Below the pieces are notes generated by a model. The model made no database searches and had not been told where the DNA came from. It worked only from the letters and a program-made list of their open reading frames with translations. A stretch of DNA of 64,000 nucleotides, taken from contig CAMPKC010000008.1 in NCBI GenBank assembly GCA_946887045.1, positions 39,195 to 103,194 of the forward strand, written 5' to 3'. The position numbers and the translations under genes are program-made. Source of the stretch: an uncultured Sphingobacteriaceae bacterium. GTDB lineage: Bacteria; Bacteroidota; Bacteroidia; Sphingobacteriales; Sphingobacteriaceae. Each line of letters opens with the position of its first letter. The stretch's first letter is position 1. Of the stretch, positions 46,873 through 55,353 are shown piece by piece.

Positions 46873-47399
46873 AAGGCCGACTTTAGTCCGTCAATTATTG
46901 TTTCAAAAAATGTAGGGATGTTTAATCCTTTACTTGAATTAAAAAAGAAAATTACTGCCAGCAATATCACAGCGAAGATGATGAATTTCCTAAAGATCGT
47001 TGCGATTGCAATTATTATCAACGGAATTATCAGCAAAATTATCCAGTTGATTTTTATCGGATTTAAATCTTCATTCTTTTTAAGAACATAGTAGAGCTTG
47101 GAATGAGTGCCGGATTCATTCTGGTGTTTGATGTAAACAAACGTCGATTTCTCAATTTGCTGCGGGGCCGCGGCAATACCATCATGAAATTTTAATTCTT
47201 GCTTGAAGCCGTTAATGTTGAATAAAAATGTGCCATTTACCGTTTCTATTGGGTGATCTGAGGAATCAGTTGCTATGATGGCTAGTTTACTGTTTTTCAA
47301 TAGATGTTCTTTTACCTGGAAATTATTTACCGCAACTGGTTGAGCCTGGATTATTCCGACTGTAAAAGTAAAAGCAAGAAGTATAAATAGGAATCTCAT
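46869..47399 (-). CDS. Membrane-anchored hypothetical protein with C-terminal helices
   Basis: 176 residues: signal peptide (1-20, ends IQAQ), a periplasmic beta-rich part of about 95 residues, then two strongly hydrophobic stretches (WIILLIIPLIIIAIATIF and FIIFAVILLAVIFFF) and a short tail. I do not recognise the family. Its 3' end overlaps that of the convergent tamL by 4 bp. The mature segment FNINGFKQELKFHDGIAA might be a small Ig-like fold. Confidence 0.7.
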   Translation of the reverse strand: MRFLFILLAFTFTVGIIQAQPVAVNNFQVKEHLLKNSKLAIIATDSSDHPIETVNGTFLFNINGFKQELKFHDGIAAAPQQIEKSTFVYIKHQNESGTHSKLYYVLKKNEDLNPIKINWIILLIIPLIIIAIATIFRKFIIFAVILLAVIFFFNSSKGLNIPTFFETIIDGLKSAF

Positions 47400-47476
47400 G
47401 TTTATAAAATCTAGTGAAGGTAAATACTTTTTAAGAAGAAATAATAGATTTTATAATTTACGGAGACATGAGAAAT

Positions 47477-47503
47477 AAAAAAACCGCCCTAAGAGGGCGG
47501 TTG
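47477..47503 (-). terminator. Rho-independent terminator
   Basis: AACCGCCCT-AAG-AGGGCGGTT hairpin with a U run on the minus strand, 27 bp downstream of the beta-barrel gene. Confidence 0.85.
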
Positions 47504-47529
47504 GATAGATTGTTATGTTTGATGTCTAA

Positions 47530-48195
47530 TTAAAAAGCATATCCGACAGAGAACGAAATCACTCTGTTATTGATTTGCCCATTGCCACCACTTCCACTAG
47601 GACGTAAATCGGTTAATCCTAATCCGTAGCCTGCGCCAATGTTAAATCCGCTGTTTAATTGAATACCACCTGTGAAGTTCACACCAAAGTCAAGTGCTTT
47701 TAAGTCATCTCCACTTTCGTCTCCAAATTCAAAATCCCTTTCTGTTTCGGTATTAAGAATTTTGTCAGTAGTTTGTCGTTCCCCGGAAAGACCAAATGCA
47801 GCATATGGACCGGCACCTAAAAAGAGACTTGTTCCTGTCGCGCCCAAAGGTATTTTACCCACCAGATTTACAGGCACCTCAAGCCACATAGTGTTGTCCT
47901 TTACTTCGAAGTTCGCGTCATCACTAAATTCAGCTCCTTTGCCTTGAAGTGATAAGCCGGGCTGAACCGAAAACATACTTCCGACAGGGAGGTCAAGATA
48001 ACCCGTAACATGGAAGTTGGTAGCGTGATCTGTAGTTGGGTTATCACCGTCATCGTTACCAAAGCTATATTTGGCGAGGTTAACTCCGACCTTTAAACCC
48101 CATTTCGTGGTTCCAACAGTTGAAGTTGTTGTTTGTGCATTCGCAGCGGTTCCTCCAATAAGGAACGCAGCTGCTAGTAAAGCTATTTTTTTCAT
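47530..48195 (-). CDS. Outer-membrane beta-barrel protein (OmpX/PorT-like fold)
   Basis: 221 residues from the ATG of MKKIALLAAAFLIGG. The signal peptide ends ANAQ. Alternating strands include KWGLKVGVNLAKYSF, VQPGLSLQGKG, LFLGAGPYAAFGLSG and a final RVISFSVGYAF with a C-terminal Phe, as for small 8- or 10-stranded barrels. The specific role is unknown. An acidic patch (DDGDNPTTDH) may be a surface loop. It is monocistronic with its own terminator. Confidence 0.82.
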   Translation of the reverse strand: MKKIALLAAAFLIGGTAANAQTTTSTVGTTKWGLKVGVNLAKYSFGNDDGDNPTTDHATNFHVTGYLDLPVGSMFSVQPGLSLQGKGAEFSDDANFEVKDNTMWLEVPVNLVGKIPLGATGTSLFLGAGPYAAFGLSGERQTTDKILNTETERDFEFGDESGDDLKALDFGVNFTGGIQLNSGFNIGAGYGLGLTDLRPSGSGGNGQINNRVISFSVGYAF

Positions 48196-48365
48196 AACAT
48201 TATTTGTGTGTACTCTAAACATTCAATCACCAGACCAAAATTTTTAGTCGTTACCTTTATGTTAGAAGCCAAGGTGTTATCGTTAAAATGGCCGGTTATG
48301 GCCTTTTAGATTAGTCCAAAGTGGATTAATTTGTGGTCATTTTGTATATAAAACGATACATATTG

Positions 48366-49217
48366 TTAAAGATTGGACGCTGAAAAGGTGTCTCCCTGGT
48401 TAATATCTCCGGTTTCATAACCTTTCTTGAACCAACGCATCCGTTGTGCTGAAGTTCCATGAGTAAACGCATCAGGCACCACGCGACCCTGGGATTGTTG
48501 CTGAAGCCGATCGTCTCCAATGGCATTTGCTGCATTTAAAGCTTCTTTTATATCACCTTCTTCGAGAATGTTTTTCATCCTCTGGGCGTGATGAGCCCAC
48601 ACACCTGCATAGAAGTCCGCCTGCAGTTCAAGTCTTACAGATAGCTGATTGTATTCTTCCTGGCTAACCCGGCCTCGTGCGCGGTCCAGTTTATTAGAGG
48701 TTCCTAAAATGTTTTGGATATGATGCCCTACCTCATGCGCCACAACATAAGCCATGGCGAAGTCTCCGGGGGCTCCAAATTTGGTCTGAAGTTCATCATA
48801 AAAAGACAAGTCTATATATACCTTTTCATCACCCGGACAGTAAAAAGGACCTGTTGCAGAGCTGGCGCTACCGCAAGCCGAATGTACCGCGCCACTAAAT
48901 AAAACCAAGGTAGGCTCTTTATAGTTGCTGCCTGCATCAGCGAAAAGTTTGTTCCAAACGTCCTCGGTATCGGCAAGTACAACGGATACAAAATGTCCTT
49001 TTTCATCCTGATTAACATCAGTTCCAAGCGGGGCTTCCTGCTGTGTGCCGCCATCTCCTCCCTGAAACATACCCAGCAGTTCCATTGGGTTTTGTCCAGT
49101 TAATAACGAGAAAACTACGGCAATAATAGCAGTAAGTCCACCGCCAATGGCAAGTCCGCCACCTCCGCTTCTTCTATCTTCGATGTTGCCGCTTCCGCGT
49201 CGTCCAAACCATTTCAT
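48366..49217 (-). CDS. Neutral zinc metallopeptidase, YpfJ/KPN_02809 family
   Basis: 283 residues. The N-terminal MKWFGRRGSGNIEDRR is typical, followed by one membrane segment (about 23-42). The zinc motif HEVGHHIQNILG lies in the second half, followed by ELQADFYAGVWAHH, with the third ligand Glu. The family is widespread, and its physiological substrates are not known. The domain is probably periplasmic. Confidence 0.92.
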   Translation of the reverse strand: MKWFGRRGSGNIEDRRSGGGGLAIGGGLTAIIAVVFSLLTGQNPMELLGMFQGGDGGTQQEAPLGTDVNQDEKGHFVSVVLADTEDVWNKLFADAGSNYKEPTLVLFSGAVHSACGSASSATGPFYCPGDEKVYIDLSFYDELQTKFGAPGDFAMAYVVAHEVGHHIQNILGTSNKLDRARGRVSQEEYNQLSVRLELQADFYAGVWAHHAQRMKNILEEGDIKEALNAANAIGDDRLQQQSQGRVVPDAFTHGTSAQRMRWFKKGYETGDINQGDTFSASNL

Positions 49218-49287
49218 AGTATGTTATTTATTGGTGAACACTCTATAAATAGGGTTTGTTTTCTCCGGACCCGATATCTCTTTGTCT

Positions 49288-52041
49288 TTATCGTCTAATA
49301 TTGATGAGGCGCTTGCGCTCGCGAATTTCAAAACTGATCTGATCGCTATCTTTCTCTCTCAAATCCACATTGAAGGTTTCCTGAAGCACTCTAAAATCTT
49401 CATTAAAAACGTTTGCGTTAATTTGAATTAAATAGGTATCATCAGATAAATTAAAGAAAAAGGCTCCGTCTTCGTTAGTTAAGGTCGAAAATGACTCTCC
49501 TTTTGAACTGATCGCTGTGATTCTAATATTTGAGGCATTAAATTCTTTTTTGCTGAACGGGTCTTTGATAAGGTTTAAACGCCCCGATAAAAACTTGCTT
49601 TTTTGGAAAGGAATGTAAAGGGTTTGGTTTCTTGAGACATTAACGGAAGGTTTAAATCCATTTTTTGCAATCCAGCCTTGAATATTATTTACCTGGCCAA
49701 GGTCGATGGAATAATCTCCTTCTTTAATATTCCGGTAAAATGCTTCGCCGGTTTTATTTGTAGTGAAGTTTTGGCTTCCAATGCGGATGCTTGCTTCAGG
49801 AATTGCTTCGTCACCGAGGTCATAAAGTGCATTATTGTTATTATCCTTGAACAGAACAACCTTCAAATTCCGGTATTTCTGTAAACCGATGAGTGGCGCT
49901 GTTAGTGTCTTTTTTATACTGAGGTTTAATGAATTCAAAGCATTCTTATTGCCAAAATCCTGATTGCCATAAAAACGTAATGATAATCCCTGTTTATTTA
50001 AATCCAGGTTCAGGTCAACGCGTGCGACATATCTTTTTTCATTGGCTGGGATGTCATGGGCATAATTAAGTTCCATTCTCGTTGTTAATCGGTTATTCAA
50101 AAAATTTCTTTCAATGTAGGGTGCGATTTGATACCGGTTATTTTGTAATCCGCTTTTATAGTAGGCCAGCAGTTCCGCATAATACACCGGACCCTTATCT
50201 AATCTGAAACTTAGTCCCAACCCTCTGGATTGAATGGAACCAAAAATATTCAAAGCATTAATAGAATTTTCATCCGTTCTTTCCGGCGCAAAGCTGTTTA
50301 GGAAATTTGCCGAGAGCGATAAGCTGGTTGATTTTGAAATAGCAAAACCTGAATTGATGTTTAGCTTACGAGATCTGAATAACACATTCGTTATGCTATC
50401 CTGAAGTTGGTCTACCATTGACGTGGTAATGGTGACATTGTTTTTATTCTTGATGAAGCCGCCTCGTAGGCCAACCTCGCTGGTTTTTCCACCAAAGAGG
50501 TAAATAAATTGATTTGAATCAATTGTGCTTACTTCCCGGTCGTTATAATCGGCAACTGCCCCTCCAAAATAGTGTTTTACAACATAGCGTATTTCATTCG
50601 ATGATCTTTTAACGCCCCTCTCCAAGCCTGGGAATTGTCTGGAGGTGAAACTATTAGTAGAACGGACAAGAAATTTAGGCGAAACATAATGATAACGAAG
50701 TCCGCTGGTATGTCCGTTACTCCGGTCATTAAAACCAGGAATTTTGATGATTTCGGTGCCGAATCCTCCAAGCAGCGTTAATGATGAATTCCCTATTTCT
50801 TTATTAAACTCCAGAATGTCAGAAAAGCTGTTAACCTGGTTTCCACGATCCAGGTTGGCCATACTTTTATTTAAAATCGAACTTTGCTTTCCGGTGGATA
50901 TTTCTTGTTCTAAACTAAATTGATTGGCTTCGCCTAAACGGCTTTTCACTGCTAATGCCTTCAACCGGTATCCTCCGTCTGATTTGTATTCTAACCGCCC
51001 CCCAATTCCATCAATTAAGTAGCTGTTGAATTCTGTCTGATTTCCGAGTGATAGAGACCAATGCTTTGAGGTATAATCAATGTGTGCATAGCGACTATTG
51101 TTTGATCCCGGACTTTCCGTATAAAAATCATTCGATCGGAAGTTATATGAAAGCGAGCGGTTTTTTTCGAGCGAAAGAGCTCCGGCGCTGTTTATATAGT
51201 AAACCTGTTGTGATTTAATATTGAAATTTTGCGATACAAGCTCAACGAACATCGGAGCTGTATACCAGCGGGAAGGATTTTCTCTAAACAGCGTGTTATT
51301 ACTATAAACCTTTTGCGAAAATATTTGCTGAATTTTATCTTTATTAGTAATCTCGATCCCAATATCCTGTGTTTTAAATTCTTCTAAAAAGCGGGGTTCC
51401 GTTATTATCCCTATCCTGATAAGAGTGTCCGAGTTTGGTTGTAATTTAATCTTGTTGTTACGTTTTGGAATAGTTAATTCCAGGGAAGTAGTCAGGTTTA
51501 GAACCAGCTCCTGGACCACGTTGCCCGTATTTGATATTTTAACCTGAAAGAATGTTTCTTTGTTTATTCTCTCCAGCTTCAGAACAGGATTGAGCAATGA
51601 TGCTCGCCATTTGGAGTTTGAACGCACCTTTGCTATGTAAGTAAAAGGTATTTTTTTCTCAATCCCCGGGTTGGTTAAAATTAGTGTAATGGCGTAAATT
51701 TGGTCGCTTAAGGCATTACTTGGAGATGCAATCCGAATGGGTAATTCTAATACCTGATTAGGCTCGAGTGTAAATACCTTGCGGGTATCGAGCAAGGTTG
51801 TCCAGCCATCAGGCAGATTAAGTTCCAGACCGAAAATATTTTTTACAGATGATGTGTTTCGAATTGTCACACGATTGAAGCTAAGTGTACTCCCTTCTTG
51901 TATAACAGTATCTTTAAGAAATGAAACCTGCAAACTATTATTCAATGTCCCCTGGGCTTTTATTGTAAAAGGAAACGCTAATAATAGGCAGCAGCTTATA
52001 GTTAAAAGTTTTCTAATGATATGTTCGGTGGATAATAACAA
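49288..52041 (-). CDS. Large outer-membrane usher-like protein with Ig-like ends
   Basis: 917 residues. A signal peptide (1-29) is followed by two beta-sandwich domains resembling NEW3/Ig-like domains (about 33-250). A long stretch of alternating amphipathic strands with Tyr/Phe/Arg-rich turns (about 255-715) looks like a large outer-membrane barrel. Two C-terminal beta-sandwiches follow: an SdrD-B-like one with a DNNNNALYDLGDEAIPEA calcium-type loop (733-750), and a carboxypeptidase-regulatory-like one (818-905). Barrel plus Ig-like ends is the layout of fimbrial ushers. Downstream of seven small secreted proteins and near a PapD-like chaperone, an export-pore role is inferred. The start is TTG. 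A surface adhesin is the alternative. Confidence 0.65.
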   Translation of the reverse strand: MLLSTEHIIRKLLTISCCLLLAFPFTIKAQGTLNNSLQVSFLKDTVIQEGSTLSFNRVTIRNTSSVKNIFGLELNLPDGWTTLLDTRKVFTLEPNQVLELPIRIASPSNALSDQIYAITLILTNPGIEKKIPFTYIAKVRSNSKWRASLLNPVLKLERINKETFFQVKISNTGNVVQELVLNLTTSLELTIPKRNNKIKLQPNSDTLIRIGIITEPRFLEEFKTQDIGIEITNKDKIQQIFSQKVYSNNTLFRENPSRWYTAPMFVELVSQNFNIKSQQVYYINSAGALSLEKNRSLSYNFRSNDFYTESPGSNNSRYAHIDYTSKHWSLSLGNQTEFNSYLIDGIGGRLEYKSDGGYRLKALAVKSRLGEANQFSLEQEISTGKQSSILNKSMANLDRGNQVNSFSDILEFNKEIGNSSLTLLGGFGTEIIKIPGFNDRSNGHTSGLRYHYVSPKFLVRSTNSFTSRQFPGLERGVKRSSNEIRYVVKHYFGGAVADYNDREVSTIDSNQFIYLFGGKTSEVGLRGGFIKNKNNVTITTSMVDQLQDSITNVLFRSRKLNINSGFAISKSTSLSLSANFLNSFAPERTDENSINALNIFGSIQSRGLGLSFRLDKGPVYYAELLAYYKSGLQNNRYQIAPYIERNFLNNRLTTRMELNYAHDIPANEKRYVARVDLNLDLNKQGLSLRFYGNQDFGNKNALNSLNLSIKKTLTAPLIGLQKYRNLKVVLFKDNNNNALYDLGDEAIPEASIRIGSQNFTTNKTGEAFYRNIKEGDYSIDLGQVNNIQGWIAKNGFKPSVNVSRNQTLYIPFQKSKFLSGRLNLIKDPFSKKEFNASNIRITAISSKGESFSTLTNEDGAFFFNLSDDTYLIQINANVFNEDFRVLQETFNVDLREKDSDQISFEIRERKRLINIRR

Positions 52042-52158
52042 GGTGTATCCTACTATATATATTTAAGATACTGCGAAAAACACAATTCCATAATTTGATC
52101 AAAGATAGCTTTTGTTAAAAAGCTATTTCAATTTATACGAAATGTCCAATTAAAAGTT

Positions 52159-52674
52159 CTAGATTGTACTGATAGTATAAGTTACACCGATCGTATAATC
52201 TGACGATGGAGGATAACTAAGCCCCGGAGTTATTTTATAGTCGATACCTACCGTACTTGAACCTTTTGGGTTCTTTGCGTCTGTTGTTCCCCTTAAAGAT
52301 ACAGAGGTAGTTGATAATGGCACATAGGTTCCGCCAGCGGTATTTTTAAATTGAATGATGGAGGATGGCATTGGATTAGAACCGTCCCCACCATTGAAGT
52401 TTGCGGTTGTAGCGTTTATATTAAGAAACCAGGGCCTATTCGACTGGTAAGTTAATGTTACAGCGTTAATCTTTTCAATACCTGATGTGAGCAGAGTCAG
52501 ATCACTGGTAAAATCAAAATCAACGCTGTTTCCTCCGGTGACAGAAAGGCTTAGTGCTTCAGGTACTTTGATTGTAATTATGCTGGTTGCCGTTTTTTGA
52601 GCTAGAGTAACAGAAGAAATGAAAATGAAGAATAATATGAAAACCAATTTTTTTTGTTTCGTATAATTGATCAT
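52159..52674 (-). CDS. Small secreted beta-rich protein, fibre-subunit-like paralogue 1
   Basis: 171 residues with signal peptide ending TLAQ. It shares with its neighbours the order VxEALSLSV..., INAVTLTYQSNRPWFLNINA, NPMPSSIIQF, VGIDYKITPGLSYPPSSDY and a C-terminal ITYTIS-type strand (TYTISTI). One immunoglobulin-like domain is likely. It is 38 bp downstream of the next paralogue, thus in the same transcript, and lies directly before the usher-like gene. I would expect it to be a fibre subunit; the family name is not certain (DUF4402-like at best). Confidence 0.75.
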   Translation of the reverse strand: MINYTKQKKLVFILFFIFISSVTLAQKTATSIITIKVPEALSLSVTGGNSVDFDFTSDLTLLTSGIEKINAVTLTYQSNRPWFLNINATTANFNGGDGSNPMPSSIIQFKNTAGGTYVPLSTTSVSLRGTTDAKNPKGSSTVGIDYKITPGLSYPPSSDYTIGVTYTISTI

Positions 52675-52712
52675 TCTATTTGCTTTTTATTACTTTAATA
52701 AACAACCGTTAA

Positions 52713-53210
52713 TTAAAGTGCTGTTAATGTATATTCGATGGTAACTGAATAGTCATTAGCGGGATTGTATAGTAAACCGGGAGTTATTTTATAATCTATT
52801 CCAATATTGGCCGATCCTTTTGCTTGTGAAGAAGATAATTCAGCACTGGTTGTTGATAAGGGTGTAAATGTACCGGATCCGTTTTTCTTCCATTGAATTA
52901 CTGAAACTGGCATATCAGTACTACCATTTGTAGAACTAAAAAATCCGCTTCCCAGAGCTTTTATTGTAATAGTTGTTAGTTTATTTGATTTGTAAGCTAA
53001 ACTTACAGCATTTGTTTGTGAAATACCCGTTTCCAATTCGGACCCGTTTGAAAATGCGAATGTTGCAAGGTTAGTATTGTTAGCTGTTAGTTCGGTTACA
53101 GTAGCGATGGTTACCGCAACATTACTTGTTTGCACCTGTGCGGTTGCTGAGTCAGTTTTAGCTACTAGTATGAAAGCGGACAAGGATAGTGCAAGTAAAA
53201 ATTTCTTCAT
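52713..53210 (-). CDS. Small secreted beta-rich protein, fibre-subunit-like paralogue 2
   Basis: 165 residues with signal peptide (ends SATAQ). It has the family pattern SQTNAVSLAYKSNKLTTITI, MPVSVIQWKKNGSGTF, IGIDYKITPGLLYNPANDYS and ends VTIEYTLTAL. It is more divergent than paralogues 3 and 4, lacking the PW after SNK. It is preceded by a TGG-N8-TTG element at 53252-53265 and an upstream TGGGAAA-type motif, so it heads the transcript that continues into paralogue 1 and perhaps the usher-like gene. Confidence 0.75.
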   Translation of the reverse strand: MKKFLLALSLSAFILVAKTDSATAQVQTSNVAVTIATVTELTANNTNLATFAFSNGSELETGISQTNAVSLAYKSNKLTTITIKALGSGFFSSTNGSTDMPVSVIQWKKNGSGTFTPLSTTSAELSSSQAKGSANIGIDYKITPGLLYNPANDYSVTIEYTLTAL

Positions 53211-53251
53211 GATGTATTTTATAAATTAGTGTTAATCTTAGTTGTATTATT

Positions 53252-53265
53252 CAATAGCTGTACCA
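53252..53265 (-). promoter_or_regulatory. Sigma-54-like promoter element before paralogue 2
   Basis: Reads TGGTACAGCTATTG on the minus strand: TGG and TTG separated by 8 nt, the geometry of a -24/-12 sigma-54 promoter (consensus TGGCACG-N4-TTGC). The base after TTG is A rather than C. The element is 41 nt from the start codon. Confidence 0.55.
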
Positions 53266-53357
53266 AAGGATTTAAGTGTTAAAAACAGCCTTTTAAAGTA
53301 CTAAAACTATTGATTGGGATTTGCATTGGGGAATTATCGTTTTTTGTGAGAAGAAAG

Positions 53358-53373
53358 TGGGAAATAAATCCTC
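53358..53373 (-). promoter_or_regulatory. Conserved upstream motif (TGGGAAATAAATCC type)
   Basis: On the plus strand this reads TGGGAAATAAATCCTC. It is centred about 108 bp upstream of the TGG-N8-TTG element and shared with paralogues 3 and 4 at the same distance. It is a candidate enhancer-binding-protein site. Confidence 0.5.
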
Positions 53374-53388
53374 AGCTTTCCCGGAAAA

Positions 53389-53895
53389 TTAAAGGTTGCT
53401 TATAGTATAGGTTATTACCATTCCGTAATCCTGTGCCGGAGCATATGCGTAACCCGGATTCACTTTATAGTCAACTCCGATTGATGCAGTACCTCTGGAA
53501 TTTTTAGCTGCAGATGTTCCGCTTAAGGAAGCTGGAGTTGTAGATAGTGTCGAATAAGAAGCATTGCCATTTAATCTGAACTGAATAACTGAAGCCGGCA
53601 TCGGCGTTTCTGAAGTTCCGGTAAAGTCAGCGGAGTTGGCATTGACATTTACAAACCATGGTTTGTTAGACTTGTAAGTCAAAGTAACGGCATTTAATGT
53701 TTCAATACCAGCATCAAGTTTAGCTATACTATTAAAATCAAAAGTGTTTGAAGCACCACTTGTTACAGCCAAGTCAAGTACTTCAGAAATTTTCACCGTG
53801 AAAGATCCCGTAGGAGTTGTTGTTTGAGCTTTAGCAGAATTCGTAAATATTAAAGATCCTGCTAAGATGGTAACCGCTAGTAATGCTTTTTTCAT
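53389..53895 (-). CDS. Small secreted beta-rich protein, fibre-subunit-like paralogue 3
   Basis: 168 residues; signal peptide 1-23 (ends AKAQ). The mature chain begins TTTPTGSFTVKISEVLDLAV, an alternating strand that could serve as a donor strand. Family motifs are LTYKSNKPW (72-80), PMPASVIQF (98-106), VDYKVNPG (141-148) and the final DYGMVITYTISNL (156-168). It differs from paralogue 4 at only about ten mature positions. It is transcribed alone, with its own sigma-54-like element. The function as a structural subunit is inferred from context. Confidence 0.78.
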   Translation of the reverse strand: MKKALLAVTILAGSLIFTNSAKAQTTTPTGSFTVKISEVLDLAVTSGASNTFDFNSIAKLDAGIETLNAVTLTYKSNKPWFVNVNANSADFTGTSETPMPASVIQFRLNGNASYSTLSTTPASLSGTSAAKNSRGTASIGVDYKVNPGYAYAPAQDYGMVITYTISNL

Positions 53896-53960
53896 TTATG
53901 TGATTTAGTTAAGTTAAAGTTTTGAGAGCGTTAACTTACTTTCACTGTTTTTTACATATT

Positions 53961-53974
53961 CAATTGCTATACCA
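53961..53974 (-). promoter_or_regulatory. Sigma-54-like promoter element before paralogue 3
   Basis: Reads TGGTATAGCAATTG on the minus strand, TGG-N8-TTG, 65 nt from the start codon. It shares the flanking AAT after TTG with the other elements. Confidence 0.55.
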
Positions 53975-54068
53975 AAAGTAAAAAATGCCTTTGACGTACA
54001 CTTATTGCTATTCTTGATCAAATAATTAAAGGAAGTGGGGTATTTTTACTCAAATATTGTGGGGAGTA

Positions 54069-54084
54069 TGGGAAAGAAATCCCC
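54069..54084 (-). promoter_or_regulatory. Conserved upstream motif (TGGGAAAGAAATCCCC)
   Basis: A partly symmetric G-rich/C-rich motif centred about 109 bp upstream of the paralogue 3 promoter element. Related TGTGGGG runs lie at 54034 and 54058. It is a candidate activator site. Confidence 0.5.
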
Positions 54085-54135
54085 GTATGTGGAGGAAATA
54101 CTTTGACTTAGTTCCCGATCGGGAGATATAGGCAC

Positions 54136-54158
54136 AAAAAAGCCGGCATAGCCGGCTA
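54136..54158 (-). terminator. Rho-independent terminator of paralogue 4
   Basis: AGCCGGC-TAT-GCCGGCT followed by a U run on the minus strand, 26 bp downstream of the gene. It makes paralogue 4 a single-gene transcript. Confidence 0.85.
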
Positions 54159-54183
54159 TATTATATTATAAGCGCTAATCTTA

Positions 54184-54693
54184 CTATAAATTACTTATCG
54201 TATAAGTTATTACCATACCATAATCCTGTGCCGGAGCATATGCATAACCCGGATTCAGTTTATAATCAACTCCGATTGATGCAGTGCCTCTCGCATTTTT
54301 AGCAGCGGATGTTCCGCTTAAAGAAGCAGGAACGGTAGATAATGTCGAATATGTGGTATTTCCGTTTAATCGGAATTGAATAACAGAAGCGGGCATCGGA
54401 GTTTCGGAACTTCCGGTAAAGTTAGCTGAGTTTGCGTTGACGTTTATGAACCAGGGTTTATTAGACTTATAAGTCAGGGTAACTGCATTTAATGTTTCAA
54501 TACCAGCATCAAGTTTAGCTATACTATTAAAATCAAAAGTGTTCGACGCACCGCTGGTCACCGCCAGATCAAGGACTTCAGAAATTTTAACAATAAAGGA
54601 GCCGGTAGGAGCTGTGGTGCCGATTTGTGCGTTTGATGTTTTTGTAGTAATTAAAGAAATTATAAATAAAACTGCCAATAAAATTTTTTTCAT
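54184..54693 (-). CDS. Small secreted beta-rich protein, fibre-subunit-like paralogue 4
   Basis: 169 residues from MKKILLAVLFIISLI, or two more from an upstream ATG. The signal peptide ends SNAQ. The mature sequence is almost identical to paralogue 3, including KISEVLDLAVTSGASNTFDF, the PMPASVIQF block and the final ITYTISNL, while the third codon positions differ at many sites. The pattern points to an older duplication kept under purifying selection, with a patch of gene conversion. It is likely one of the major subunits. Confidence 0.78.
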   Translation of the reverse strand: MKKILLAVLFIISLITTKTSNAQIGTTAPTGSFIVKISEVLDLAVTSGASNTFDFNSIAKLDAGIETLNAVTLTYKSNKPWFINVNANSANFTGSSETPMPASVIQFRLNGNTTYSTLSTVPASLSGTSAAKNARGTASIGVDYKLNPGYAYAPAQDYGMVITYTISNL

Positions 54694-54753
54694 AATCATT
54701 GTTTGGTTAAGTTCAAATTGAGGGCGTTAACTTATCCTTGTATTTCACATATT

Positions 54754-54767
54754 CAATTGCCGGACCA
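54754..54767 (-). promoter_or_regulatory. Sigma-54-like promoter element before paralogue 4
   Basis: Reads TGGTCCGGCAATTG on the minus strand, TGG-N8-TTG, 60 nt from the start codon. It shares a TTGAGGGCGTTAACTTA leader block with paralogue 3. Confidence 0.55.
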
Positions 54768-54862
54768 AATGCAAAAAAAGCCTTTTTGTGCCTAGTTTGA
54801 GGGGTTATGAAAAAAATCTAAGGTAAATGGGTGTGGTCATTACACAGATTTGGGAAATATTA

Positions 54863-54878
54863 TGGGAAAGAAATTCCA
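54863..54878 (-). promoter_or_regulatory. Conserved upstream motif (TGGGAAAGAAATTCCA)
   Basis: Centred about 110 bp upstream of the paralogue 4 element. A second partial copy, TGGGAAATATT, is at 54851. The sequence between motif and promoter differs from that of paralogue 3, so the conservation is local. Confidence 0.5.
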
Positions 54879-54955
54879 CTGCAGTCTTTTTACGAAGGTC
54901 TTGGTGCGTGTTTGCTAGGGGGGGAAGGTAATCGCTAGGTTAAAATCAAAGACCA

Positions 54956-55315
54956 CTAATTGAGAGTGGTTACATAAACAATTGTGTAGGACGATGAAGG
55001 CCCCGACTTCGATGTGTTTGCGATAGGTGGGATATCTGAAAAACTCTCTTCTTTGCACACATTAACCGACCACTTTTGATTCGACAAAACTTTAGATGTG
55101 CTTGTTGTTTCAAGTTTAACAATCTTTTGTAGATCTGAAGGTGATTTATATGAGACTTCTTTTGATTGGTTGTTGCCTAATGTAATAATAGCCACAGAAG
55201 GAATGCGAACTTGTATTTGAGAATATGCAGAAGTTTTCCCTTTTGCAGGACTTTGGGCCATGCTGACACCTGAGAATATTATAAATAAAAATATAAAGGC
55301 GCTTAGATGTTTCAC
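54956..55315 (-). CDS. Short secreted protein in the fibre cluster, divergent
   Basis: 119 residues, GTG start, signal peptide ending SMAQ. It is shorter than the paralogues and lacks the PMPASVIQF and DYK-PG motifs, but keeps a middle WSVNV strand after an SNQKW (compare SNKPWFVNV) and a terminal beta strand (SSYTIVYVTTLN). It also has one cysteine (NVCKEE). It may be a degenerate or specialised member, such as a terminator or minor subunit. A hairpin ACCACT/AGTGGT overlaps its stop codon. Confidence 0.6.
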   Translation of the reverse strand: MKHLSAFIFLFIIFSGVSMAQSPAKGKTSAYSQIQVRIPSVAIITLGNNQSKEVSYKSPSDLQKIVKLETTSTSKVLSNQKWSVNVCKEESFSDIPPIANTSKSGPSSSYTIVYVTTLN

Positions 55316-55353
55316 CTTTTTGTTTACGGCAGGGAATTTGAAAGGTTACGGAA

